Below are positions 32,197 through 46,000 of a DNA stretch of 64,000 nucleotides, one piece after another. The translations under genes and the position numbers were made by a program. Origin of the DNA: Flexamia atlantica. Taxonomy: Eukaryota > Arthropoda > Insecta > Hemiptera > Cicadellidae. Below the pieces are notes generated by a model. It had not been told where the DNA came from and searched no databases. It saw nothing but the letters and a program-made list of their open reading frames with translations. The DNA is taken from positions 71,154,052 to 71,218,051 of the forward strand of contig JAQJVK010000002.1 of NCBI GenBank assembly GCA_035578135.1, written 5' to 3'. Numbering within the stretch: position 1 is the first letter of the stretch; every line of letters begins with the position of its first letter.

Positions 32197-35100
32197 CACC
32201 CAGTATAAATGGTGACAACTGTTATTCAATCACTGATTCTGCGATAGAAAATATCTGCGATCAAGAGATTGACTGAGAACGCCCTTCATGTAGGAAAGTA
32301 GCCGGTGTGAAGAAATGAACAATGAACAAGTGAAAAATTAAACCAATCACGCACCTGAGTGTTGTAGGCTTCTGGGAAGGAGAGGATCCGGTTGTGAATG
32401 TCGGCGCTTTTGGCAGCGGCTACGATGTCAGCATCCAGAGCATTGACCCTTCCGTACTGAATGTTGTACCTGCAATCATTAGGATGATTTTGGTATGGAC
32501 TTTGTAATCTCACATTAACTCAGAATGGTACCTGTAACATATGACTATATAGTCATGTGATACTTTTATTTATTATGGTTTGTTGTAAACAAAAAAAACA
32601 TACTTTTGATTATATAAATAAAATACAGTTCAACTTATAGAGATTAGTTAGTTTTATTTTAAATAGTAAACATAGTGCCGAAACTCACAAGAACCAAAAA
32701 GAAAAATAAAGATAGACAAAGTTCTCCTTAAAGAGAGAGAACAGCAAATCTGATGATGAAGAAATTAACGATGAAACAAAAAGTAAAGAATTGCCTTTAA
32801 ACATCAAATCTCCAAAGCCATTGACGTGCCATTGACAAGTGGCAGTGAGATGACAAAAAGGTGGAACTTATGGAGGAAGCAATTTCGTTGATGTGCTACA
32901 GCTATCGATTTGAATAAGAGGTCACTAGAGAAACAGATAACTACTTTCATGAAGATAATTGGAGAGGATGGAATTGAGCTTTTTGAATCATTTGACATAG
33001 ATGAAGATTCAACAGACTTTGACAATATAATATCAAAATACTACTCATATTTTGGAAATAAGTCAAATATAATATATGAAAGGTTCATATTTAACAATCT
33101 GAATCAAGAAAAATGAGAAACCTTTAGTGAATTCCTATCCAAGGTCTGTAACCAAACAAATAAATGCTCATATGGCTAATATGATTAAGGTTAAGCTCAT
33201 AGGTTAGCATATGGTTAAGCACTAAACATGATTTATCGACTAACACCGACTGGACTCGGATCGAGTAAATTAAAACCACTTCATAACTGGACGGTTACTT
33301 GATGGAGTTGTTGAAGAGCACGGTGTCCTGGGGCACGACTCCGATGGCGCGGCGCAGCGAGTCCTGCCGCACCGTCTTGACGTTCTGGCCATCAATGAGG
33401 ATCGCACCGGCCTCGACGTCGTAGAACCGGAACAGCAGCCGGATGATCGTGCTCTTGCCACTGCCCGACGGCCCCACCTGCAAACAAACATTTATAATAA
33501 ATGTGGTGCTTGAGTAAAGGGGATAAGTTCATTTTTTGTGCAAAATGAGTTATGTATAGCATTTTTTTCCTGTCATTGAAATCTTTGACTGGGTAAAAGG
33601 GGATATGATCTAGTTCTACCATAAAAGACGTGTGTAAAAGGAGCTAACTTATAAAAGCAGAACTGTAGTTTGGGTAGAAAGGGACAAGTAAGGGACTTAT
33701 CCCGTTTAGTCCGATAAAATGCTGTTGGAGTAAAAAGAGATACTTCGACTTATCCCTTTTTACGCGTATACTTATCCCCTATTTTAATATCAAGGTTCAT
33801 AACACAAAGGCCTTATTTTTTTATACATTTTCCCCCTTTTGGTAATAGTTAAACACAGATAATAATAAATAGGCATAATAATAGTTATAATAATGGTAAA
33901 AACGGGATATGTCAGTACCCGGGATAAGTAATGTACTTTTTTCTTAAAATACTAAAATATAAAAAAATTAACTGATTAAAAATGAATCATGCATGTTGCT
34001 ACAATGGAAACAACCTATTAAATAAAAAACTACATTTTGAAATTTTTTATAGCTGACACTTTTTTACAGTGATCTCACAAACTTTCTTTTATTGTTTTCC
34101 AAAAATTCCATCTCCAACGAAAAAACTTTTTTGCCTTTTCATGGTGGATGGATTGATTACAGCAGAACTCTTCATATCCAGCCTCCAAAGGACCGACCCA
34201 GGCCAGATAACGATTAGGCCAGATAATCCTAATATAAATAATGGCTTCCAGCCCATTTTAGCAGCAAGCCAAAATATCCTTGACGCATATCACAGTATCC
34301 ATTGAACGATAAAATAGCGCTTGCCAACAATGCATCTGCCACTCACCAGCACGACAGTCTTCACAACAATGCAGCTGCCACTCGCCTTGCCTAGTCTACA
34401 CAACAATGTGGCTGCCACTCGCCTTGCCTAGCCTACACAACAATGTGGCTGCCACTCACCTTGCCTAGTCTATACAACAATGCGGCTGCCACTCACCTTG
34501 CCTAGTGTACACAACAATGTGGCTGCCACTCACCTTGCCTAGTCTACACAACAATGCGGCTGCCACTCACCTTGCCTAGTCTACACAACAATGTGGCTGC
34601 CACTCACCTTGCCTAGTCTACACAACATTGCGGCTGCCACTCACCTTGCCTAGTCTACACAATGTGGCTGCCACTCACCTTGCCTAGTCTACACAACAAT
34701 GCGGCTGCCACTCACCTTGACTGTCTACACAATGTGGCTGCCACTCACCTTAACTAGTCTACACAATGTGGCTGCCACTCACCGTGCCTATTGTACACAA
34801 CAGTGGGGCTGCCACTCACCTTGCTTAGTCAGTACAAAAATGCGGCTACCACTCACCTTTCCTAGTCTACACAACAATGCGACTGCCACTCACCTTGCCT
34901 AGTCTACACAACAATGTGGCTGCCACTCACCTTGCCTTGTCTACACAACAATGAGGCTGCCTCTCCCCTTGCCTAGTCTATACAACAATGCGGCTGCCAC
35001 TCACCTTGCCAAGTGTACACAACAATGTGGCTGCCACTCACCTTGCCTTGTCTACACAACAATGTGACTGCCTCTCACCTTGCCTGGTCTACACAACAAT

Positions 35101-38100
35101 GCGGCTGCCACTCACCTTGCCTAGTGTACACAACAATGCGGCTGCCACTAACCTTGCCTAGTCTACACAACAATGTGGCTGCCACTCGCCTTGCCTAGCC
35201 TACACAATGTGGCTGCCACTCACCTTGCCTAGTCTACACAACAATGTGGCTGCCACTCGCCTTGCCTAGCCTACACAATGTGGCTGCCACTCACCTTGCC
35301 TAGTCTACACAATGCGGCTGCCACTCACCTTGCCTAGTCTATACAACAATGCGGCTGCCACTCACCTTGCCTAGCCTTCATAACAATGTGGCTGCCACTC
35401 ACCTTGCCTAGTCTACACAATGTGGCTGCCACTCACCTTACCTAGTCTACACAATGTGGCTGCCACTCACCTTGCCTAGTCTACACAACATTGCGGCTGC
35501 CACTCACCTTGCCTAGTCTACACAATGTGGCTGCCACTCACCTTGCCTAGTCTACACAACAATGCGGCTGCCACTCACCTTGCCTAGTCTATACAACAAT
35601 GCGGCTGCCACTCACCTTGCCTAGCCTACATAACAATGTGGCTGCCACTCACCTTGCCTAGTCTACACAACAATGCGGCTGCCTCTCACCAGCCCGACAG
35701 TCTTGCCTAGTCTACACAACAATGCGGCTGCCACTCACCTTGCCTAGTCTACACAACAATGCGGCTGCCACTCAACTTGCCTAGTCTACACACAACAATG
35801 CGGCTGCCACTTACGTTTCCTAGTCTACACAATGTGGCTGCCACTCACCAGCGTGACAGTCTTGCCTAGTCTACACAACAATGTGGCTCCCTCTCACCAG
35901 CCCGACAGTCTTGCCTAGTCTACACAACAATGCGGCTCCCACTCACCTTGCCTTGTCTACACAACAATGCGGCTTCCACTCACCTTGCTTAGTCTATACA
36001 ACAATGCAGCTCCCACTCACCTTGCCTAGTCTACACAACAATGCGGCTGCCACTCACCTTGCCTAGTCTACACAACAATGCGGCTGCCACTCACCTTGCC
36101 TAGCCTACATAACAATGTGGCTGCCACTCACCTTGCCTACTCTACACAACAATGCGGCTGCCACTCACCTTGCCTAGCCTACATAACAATGCGGCTGCCA
36201 CTCACCTTGCCTAGTCTATACAGCAATGCGGCTGCCACTCACCTTGCCTAGTCTACACAACAATGCGGCTGCCACTCACCTTGCCTAGTATACACAATGT
36301 GGCTGCCACTCACCTTGCCTAGTCTACACAACAATGCGGCTGCCACTTACCTTGCCTAGTCTACACAACAATGCGGCTGCCACTCACCTTGCCTAGTCTA
36401 CACAACAATGCGGCTGCCACTCACCTTGCCTAGTCTACACAACAATGCGGCTGCCACTCACCTTGCCTAGTCTACACAACAATGCGGCTGCCACTCACGT
36501 TGCCTAGTCTACACAATGTGGCTGCCACTCACCAGCGTGACAGTCTTGCCTAGTCTATACAACAAAGCGGCTGCCACTCACCAGCGCGACAGTCTTGCCT
36601 AGTCTATACAACAACTCGGCTGCCACTCACAGCGCGACAGTCTTGCCTAGTCTATACAACAACGCGGCTGCCACTCACCAGCGTGACAGTCTTGCCTAGT
36701 CTATACAACAACTCTGCCACCACTCACCAGCGTGACAGTCTTGCCTAGTCTATACAGTACTCCTCGGATTACCCGGATTAATGTGGTGGAACACCGATCC
36801 GGATAACGAAAAATCCGGATAATCCGAGGTTATTAAAATATCGCCTAAATAGCGATCTGGTACTTAGCCCCTGCTAAATTGATGCTGCAAACAAAGTGTC
36901 AAGACTGTACAACATTCTTTCAAGCTTGTTCCGCATAAGTACAATTTTTATAATTGCACTCGATTCTTCCTGTCACCGTACTCTTCCCAACACTCAGTTC
37001 CTTTGCTGCTTGACACACATTGTTTACTTGATTCTCCTGCGTCAAGTCTTTTGACAGCATTTAGTTTTTTTTCTAAAGTTAAAACCACTTTTTTCCTTTT
37101 ACAACCACTCATTTTGAAATTCAATATCAGTTCACATAAGAGTTCACAATGGTAAACACTTAAAGTGAAAGCAATAAACTAGCTCGCAGAATTACTGTAG
37201 GCTAAGCTTATGTTGATTACTGCTAGCGCCCCAAGAAGCAAACCAAAAGACAACGTTTAAGGAAATGCTGTAGTGTACTGTTTTGGCGATGCGACTCATT
37301 TAATTACTGTGATTCCAAATGCGTACAGTAATGTATTGCATTTGCAGTTTACTTTTAGAAGGCGTATTTAACTCGTGAACTCGCTAAAACCACTTTTTGC
37401 CGTGATTTAAATTTTTTAATTTCTCGGATGGACCGGTCCGGATAGTCCGGGATCCGGATAATGTGGCGTCCGGATAATCCGAGGTGTACTGTACAACAAC
37501 CGTCTGCCACTCACCAGCGCGACAGTCTTGCCCGGAGGCACCACGAAGCTGACGTTGCGCAGCACGGTCCGCTCGGGCACGTAGGAGAAGGTGACGTTGC
37601 GGAACTCCACCTTGCCCCCGGTGATGGCGAGTGGCGGCGCGCCCGGCGCGTCTATCACCTCCGGCTCCTCGTTCAGCAGGTCGAACATGTTCTCCATGTC
37701 CACAAAGTTCTTCTGGATCGCCCTGTATCATTGTTTCAATTGATGATTCCATCAAAATGATTTGTTTTTCAAAATCTTTCACGTTTATTTAGTTGTAAAA
37801 ACCTTAAGCTGGTTGTTTACATCGAATGTTTCACTAGCCTCTGAATGCTTAACATCTGATTTGCTCAAAATGCCTACAATAGCAAAAAAATGTTTACAAG
37901 GGGCGAATGTTCACTCTTCTAATTCTTTACATAGCATGCAAATAACATGATAAATGGATAAATTACTCGAAAGATTACCAAACAAATTGAGAAGCACTAA
38001 GACTTTCTTATGCATAGATGTAAGTAAAATTTTCCCTTAGTGTGAAAATCATTTTAGACAATTGAGCAGTTATGTGTACATGCACAAAAGACTAAAAATT

Positions 38101-39968
38101 AGTCAGTTAGTTGATCTAACGTGACTTATTCCTTCGTTGCCTAGTTCGTTATTAACCTCTAGAATTGATAAAAGAGACAAAGACAATTGACATACATCAA
38201 AGACTATCTTCACTTTGAGTAATCATGGAATGATGACTAAAAAAATGAAGACAATTGTCAAGGTATGTAACCCTTTTTCATTAGTTGAACGGCGTGAAAT
38301 TTTTTTTAACTAATTCCTTTTGAACTTCTGAGTTTACAAGCATTTGGCTGACGAAATTACATAAGCTGTTAACAGTGTAATTAAATCTAAAATCACCCCA
38401 CATATTAATTAGATATAGGAGCAAAGTATTGGCCTTTTTCAGGCTATAATTAACTTGACAAACTACGATTTTATGAATTTTAGCTAAGGTCCACAAACAA
38501 ATTAGATATTTGTCTAAGTGAATTGGTTGTTCTGATTAATATTGTTATCATTTTTAAATCTAAAACTAATCACTGTTCTTGATGAATTTTACTATTTTGT
38601 TTTTTTTTATCATTTGTCATCCTGTCTTAATTGTTTTTATTGAATTTTATCAATAATTAATGTTTATTATCTGTTATTTCTGTCAATTTTACCACTCCAT
38701 TGTATTACTCAATTTACACATCCGATGTATCTTGTTTTGAATTTGTGACCTTATTACTATTCCTGGAGAATATTTTAATAAAGAAATTTTGTCTATTGTC
38801 TATTGGTTTATGAGACCTGTAAATAGTAATATTGCAATATTAATTTTGAAACTACATAACCTCTGGGTACATTAAAGTTAAGTAAAGGTTTATTATATAA
38901 AGAATAGAATTTAATATGGGTGCTTTGTTTTGAGGGAGTAAATTAAATTTGTCTCCAAATAAAGACTGAAGAAAATCCTGAAGAAGGAACAAAAGCAAGT
39001 GCTATAGACTGTTTGACCATTGACAATATAGACGGTTTGATAATATACCTGTTGTAGACTGCTAGCCCAATGGAAAGGAATAGACATAAAGTTCTGACAG
39101 TCCTCAATAGATAGCGCCACCAGTTAACCACATGTATTCAGCCAGGATGTAGTTAAAATATTACAACGTAATTACCAAGAACCAAAAATTTAACAGTGCC
39201 TTATCTAAGTTTCAACTGTGGTTTTGGAAAAAAAAAACGCATATCCATCTTCTGTTTATAAGTAGAAATAATTGGGATGAGTCGAGCACATTATTTTGTG
39301 CGATAACGATATAATTTATACTGTCTGATTCAACCATCGCTCACTGGCGACCAGCTGCTCACTACTGATTACCGACCTCTGTTTCCCAACAGCTCTCGTT
39401 AGGTAGCTCTAGCATCTTTGCTTACAGGAATCACTATTAGGTTTTACATCTATTGAGAGGATAATCAATGGTTTGACTCACATCACTCCAGAGGTATTGT
39501 TCCTGTCAAAACCTAAATACTAGCACAACTAAAATAACCACTACTACACTTCATTAGGAAATTTCCACAAAAAACGACTGACCTGTAGTAGGTGCCGAAC
39601 CAGTTGAGCGGAACGTAGAGCTGGGTGATGTAGGAGGCGAACAGGACGTAGTCTCCGACGGTGAGTGTTCCCTCGGTGACCACCAGGTCCACACACAGCA
39701 GCGAGCCGATCAACAGACCCCCGCACACGATCACGTTCTGTATCGAGTTGAGCAGGTTCAGCGACACGTTGCTCTTGAACTCCTCTTTCTGTAACAATGT
39801 TTCTGTGTGAGGAGACAACACCTAGATTCTTACATATCATAGACAGTGTAGACAAAACCTGGTTTTCCGGGTGTTTTAGAGGCTATGCGGGGATTTGGCG
39901 GGGATAAAAAAAACCGGTACAACGGGGGATTTTACACTGGGGCTGTTGGGGGTTTACCCAAAAACCTG

Positions 39969-40047
<79 letters not shown>

Positions 40048-43000
40048 AGGGGGGTTTGGAGAAGCTACAATGATTTTTTTGAAACTCCAGTTATTTTAAA
40101 TCCAACGATGGTTTTGAGGTCCGTGCGCCGATGTCACATTCAGAAGGTGGGATGTGGTCCGTCGGGCTGCACGTTTTCTTATTAACGCAGGAGCGCTTTC
40201 GGCGGCTTGCCATTTTCAACTGCTACTAGTCTTCCGCCTTGTCATCTACCCGTATATATAGGTTTTGTGAATGGTTCTGGAGCGTCTGAGATGATTCGAG
40301 GGGGTTGAGCTTCTTGGAATTCCGCGGGGTCCCTAGTACCTGGAAGATTCGGCGTTGGGTCAATCGCCTTTGTTCTCGAACTATTTCACTGGCTATTGTT
40401 TCTAGATGTTTCCTGTGTTTCCTGTACTGAATTCTTTTTATTTATGATTTGGTCTTTTAATATATCAAACGTTTTACTTTCTGAACATTCTACTTGTTGG
40501 TTAATTATGTTATTTCTTGCTTTTTCTTTAAAAATATGGAGGTTCTCGAAGAGGTCTAGTTTTTTGCTTTTATTTAAGATCTCTACTATTTCTAAAGTAT
40601 CTTCGATTTTCCCGTAGTCGTGATTTTCTTCTATAATATGTAAGGCAAAGTTTGATTTTGGTTCCTGTTGTTTTAATGCATAAATGTGTTCCTTGTATCT
40701 TTGTTTAAAATTTCTCCCGGTTTGACCTACGTAAACTTTATTACAAGTTAAACACTTTAATTTGTACACTCCACTTTTTGAAAATATGTCTTTACTTTCT
40801 ATTTCCGTGTGAAGTTTAGTTTTTACGTTGTTGTTTGTGCGGAACGCAACATTTAAGCCTTGTTTTTTGAAAACCTTAGCGACTTGGTATATTTCCGGGC
40901 CTGTATAGGTAAATGTTACCCATTTTGCTTCATTTTCTTTTTCTTCGGCAGGTTTTTCCCTAAGTAATCTGTCAATATCCTGTTTTTTAAATCCATTTTG
41001 TTCGGCTAAGCAGTATATGGTATCTATTTCTTCTTTAAATGCTTTTTTGTCTAACGGGATATTTTTTGCTCGATGTATCATACTCCTAAATGATGCTAAT
41101 TTATGTTGAGTGGGATGGTTGGAGGTTTTGTTAATCAGTACGTCACTAAATGTAGGTTTTCTGTATATCTTAAATTTCAAATGAGGTGCTGTTTTTACTA
41201 TGGTTAAATCCAGAAAATTTATGCTATTGTCCTTTTCAGTTTCTATTGTAAATTTTAAGTTGTTATGCTGTTCGTTTAGTATATTTAGGATGTTATCAAG
41301 ACATTTTTCCGGTTCTTTATTTTCAATAATGCACAAGCAGTCATCGACATATCTATACCATTCCTTAACGTGAAATTTATCTTTCAGATGAGGTATGAGT
41401 TTACTTTCTATGTTCTGTAGAAATACTTCGCTGAGTATGGAAGAGAGCGGAGATCCCATAGCTAGTCCTTCATTCTGCTTATACAATGTGTTGTTAAATT
41501 GAAAATAATTCTGGTCTAGAACTGTTGAGAGTACATTTTTGGCCTGGGTTGCTTCTTCTTCTCCTTTAATGTTTTTTAATTTGTCATACACTAGTTGAAT
41601 AGTTTCTTTTAATGGAATATTTGTGTAAAGATTTGATATGTCGAATGAAGCTAAATGCGTATTGTCTATTACTTTGATATCCTTAAGGGCTTTTGTTAGT
41701 TCAATGCTGTTTTTAATATTATATTTATTTGCCAAATGGATATTGTCTGAAAGGTATTTCGCCATATATTTTGACATTTTGTATCCGGGAGCATTCCTAT
41801 AGTTAACAACTGGTCTCATGGGTATATTCTCTTTATGTAATTTCGGCAATGTTCTTAGTTTTGGAGCGCTGGGGTTCATGTTTATTAGGTTATTGCTCGG
41901 TTCCGGGAAAATCAAAGTTGCATATTTTTTCATTTTTTTTATTTTATCCTGGTATTCTGGTGTCGGGTCTTTTTTAATTATCGTGCAATTGTTATTGTTA
42001 ATGGCACGGCGGCTTGAAAATGGCAAGCCGCCGAAAGCGCTCCTGCGTTAATAAGAAAACGTGCAGCCCGACGGACCACATCCCACCTTCCAGTTATTTT
42101 GTTTTTTGAACGAAAGTTGGTATTAGGTATTTGGTATGGTTGTATTGGTTGCAGTGTTGCCAGAAACCGGGTATTTTTAAGGCCGCCTGGGGATTTTGAG
42201 AGGGTTAAAAAAAATCTGGGACGACCTATGATTTTAGACTTGAGCTGCGGGGATTTACCCAGCATCCTCAATACATACAAAATAATATGATTTGCTTCTC
42301 TAAAGTCCAATGTCTATGCAAGATGAGAAAAATAATTTATTTTCATGGTGAGTAAAAAAGACACCTTTTTATATAAGTTATAGTGAGCAGGCTATTGATG
42401 TAACATTTCTCCCCTACCTAGTAATTTTAGGAAACTACCCAATTTTGTGTATTGCAAAAGTCATGAGGTGGCTTTTCAAGTAATTACTCGGTTTTTGGTA
42501 TTTGGGAGGATGCGCGGAATATTGCTGAAAACCCAAGTAAAAGCAGGGATTATTATTGGAGTTGGCGGGTAAAATGTCAAAACCTGTCCGGCAACATTGA
42601 TCACAGCAGCGAGCCGATCAACAGACCCCCGCACACGATCACGTTCTGTATCGAGTTGAGCAGGTTCAACGATATGTTGCTCTTGAACTCCTCTTTCTTG
42701 AAAATTTTGGCATTGGGAGAGAATCTTGGTTAGAAATCTCAGTAATGAAGCTACGAAATATCTGGACTGGGAGCTTGCTAATAGGAATAAAGCTTACTTT
42801 AAAACTAATCAAAAGATTGTCAGTCTGGTGAGTCTGGATAGCTTTTTTGATGAGACGGTTGCAGAATGTTTGGTCCTAACCAAAATCATTAATCACTGAG
42901 CTTTCAATCAATGACCCAGAAAAAATGTCAGCTGATTTCAATCACAAAAAAGCTACAAAGAGCAAAGAGCATGAAAAAGAGCAACCCTCAATCTAAATCC

Positions 43001-46000
43001 ATCTCTCACTAATACTTTGAAATACTTCAAATAGCATTAGCTGCTTGCTGATAACTGAATGTATTTAAATTGAAAAATATAATGGTTAAGGTTTTGCCCA
43101 GCAGAATGAATTTACAAAAATAAGGTATCAGAAATTCCATCAGCCTTTAAACCATAAAGTAAATGAAAAACTAGTTGCCGTTTTATTTAGCTTTGAGAGA
43201 AGCAAAATTACCATAGGAAAAATTAAATTTCACACTTTCAGGCTCAATGGAAGCAAAGGTCATCCTTCCATCCTCGCTGGTTTTATCATTTAGACTATTG
43301 GTTTAAATTTCTCATGTGGTTGGTGTCAAGCCAAGTTTTACTACAACAGCAAATTACACCTTGCTATACATAATTGATTGTAAAAATCAAGTGATTCTTA
43401 CAAGTGTTTACGTTGTAACTAAGGCAGTTCTGATAAAAAAAAACCAAACGACAACCATGAGGGGAAATTTACCATAAAACTATAAAGCAATATATTTGTG
43501 CGCAAACCACTCTGATACATAAAACTGAAACCAACCTGGTAGTCCAAAACTGCACTTCTGTAGGCTTCGACTTCGTAGTTCTCTGCAACGTAATATTTAA
43601 CAGTCTCGAAGTTGAGCAAAGAGTCGACGGACCTCGCTTTAGTCACATTGTCCGCGAGGTTCATGCTGCGCTGGAACTTGGTCCGCCACTCCGTGATTAT
43701 AACAGTTGCAGCTACAAATAAAAATAAGTGTTTACAATACAAACCAATACAAAACAATTATTCTGAAGTTAGATTCAGAAAGAGGTCTTTAAGTGGTGCA
43801 GTTGATAATAAGTTCTGTATTTCTTTTGTAAATTTTACATTGTAATACGTTATGGAGTTTTGAGTTTACCTACAGTGGAAAACCATGATAAAAAAAGTTC
43901 TTTTTCGGATATTTCAGTGTGTATAGGTGTTCAATATAAATTTTCTTATTTTTTTATTGTTGATTAAAATACTGCAAAAGATAAAGATATAAATTTGGAG
44001 GAATTCACTCACTTGTAAAGTACTGTAACACTTAAATTTTCCACAGGGACTGACAAATTTTATTTTATTTAAGGATTGATTAAAGTTTACTTTTGGTTTC
44101 AGTCAAATCTGTAATTTTAAACATAGAAATAATAAGTTTGAAAGAAATTACAGTAGCGTTTGTGGGCAGGTAATTATAAAGTAAATTTTAATTTTAGTTT
44201 TATAGAAATATACTAAGCCTAGCAGGAAATGACCTCAATAGCAATTGATGCCACAAAATCTGGGTGTCCCTATACTTTAACATAGAGCACAACTTTAATA
44301 AGATGCTGCGCTCTACACTGTTTGTAGTTAACGGTGGCCGGCATACCTCAAGCTACCTTAATTATTTTTATAGATATAAATCAATTTTAAATATTTATCT
44401 AATTAGTCTATTGAAATACCTAAAAAAATTACTCTGGTGGCAGCTGTTTACAAACTATATGGGTAAACTTCCAATTATTACTCTAAAAAAGATTTTTGGG
44501 GGAGGAACTTCTATAACAAGGTGTCTTAAGCAGTCCAAGACAAAAAGAGCCCCTCACTAGATAAATTTCACACTGTTCTGTCATTTCTGTTTAATAAAAA
44601 TTACAACTAAAAAATCTTGTCTTCAAAAAGTGACTCACCGATGTAAAGAGCCATCGTGGTGAACACGATGAGACCGAACCAAGCGTTGAACAGCGTGACA
44701 AAGTACACGACGGCCACCGCGATGTCCACCAACGTGGGGATGATGCTGAACAGGATGTAGTTGAGCAGGTTGGTAATACTGTCTGTGCCACGGTCCATCA
44801 CCCGCAGCACCTGAGCAGGGGTTGGCATCACTGCTGAGGTTCGAACTTGCATTTGTCTGATTACAATTACTTTCTAAAGGGTGGTACGAATAGAAATACT
44901 AAATAAAAGTAAAGAATACTGGTTAGTTTTACTTTTGACAAGCACTCGTGATAGGCTTTGTAAGTTATTTTTCAGTTATGCTACAATCATTCCTCTTTAG
45001 ATGAAAGTCACTGCAATTCGTTCTCGTCAAACATATCACATTTAAAAACAAACATTAAGTCTTAAATTTCAATGTTTTAAGGTTATTTTACTTGTTAGTT
45101 TAATGTGTTTTATTTGAGTCGGTTTCAATGTTAACAGTGTATGAGATTCAGTTAAAAACATATTTGTTTAACAAAAAAGGTGATGAATGAATAAACTGTT
45201 TCCTTCCAAAATAATAATACAATATTATGTTTGCCTGAAGATGATCTCTTGAAGCAGAATAAAAACTAGGACCCTACAAATTAAAGTTTAGGACAGGATC
45301 ACTTTAAAAAAAACCAAAACAAAAATTAATGAATCGATGATCAGTTCAGAGGTTGATTCAATCATTATAGAAAAATAAAAAAAGGCGTTCAGGACAATAA
45401 TGGTATATGAAACTATCATAAGAATTTGCTTTATTTCACACATTTTTTGACATCATCACACCTTAAAGAAACGAAAGAGTAAAATTCTATGCTCATCATT
45501 ACCTCTCCGGTCTTGCGGGTCAGGTGCCAGCGAAGACTGAGCCCGTGCAGGTGTTGGAACAGACTGACCTGCGGAACAAGATAATGCAGTTAATGTTACT
45601 GAAAAGCGAGCGTTTTGACCAAAAAATTTAGTCAGGGGGGAAAAGTCTTTAGTCAGGGAATCTTTGCACCCTTTCAAAAATGATTCCTTTAAGGATTGAG
45701 CGTTTAAGAAAGTTTATGAATGGATTTTAAAGAATAAAACTGGACGTCTTGTTACATTTCTTGATTAATAGTAAATCTGTTAACTAAACAGTTTTGAATT
45801 TAAACTGATTGTATTCATATTTTCAGACTAATTAGTATGAATGAAATTGTTGATGATATAACAATAAAACTTTTGATCCCTATAGATCCTGAAGAAGCTC
45901 TTCTATGTACGTCGACATTACTTATGGCCTAGCTGTACTCGTTTTGATCTGAGCCAGAATTTGTTAAGCATAGAGTTTGATGATTGACTATGGACTGAAT

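Noticed and set aside
34330..36752. CRISPR-like regular array
   Set aside because: Units are contiguous, with no unique spacers between constant repeats, and the genome is eukaryotic. It is a minisatellite.
39544..39855. Alternative frame over the ABCB6 exon
   Set aside because: Low-sense arginine-rich shadow of the conserved transmembrane exon.
44264..44560. Plus-strand open frame of 98 codons in an ABCB6 intron
   Set aside because: AT-rich, no domain, antisense to the gene, no splice or start context.
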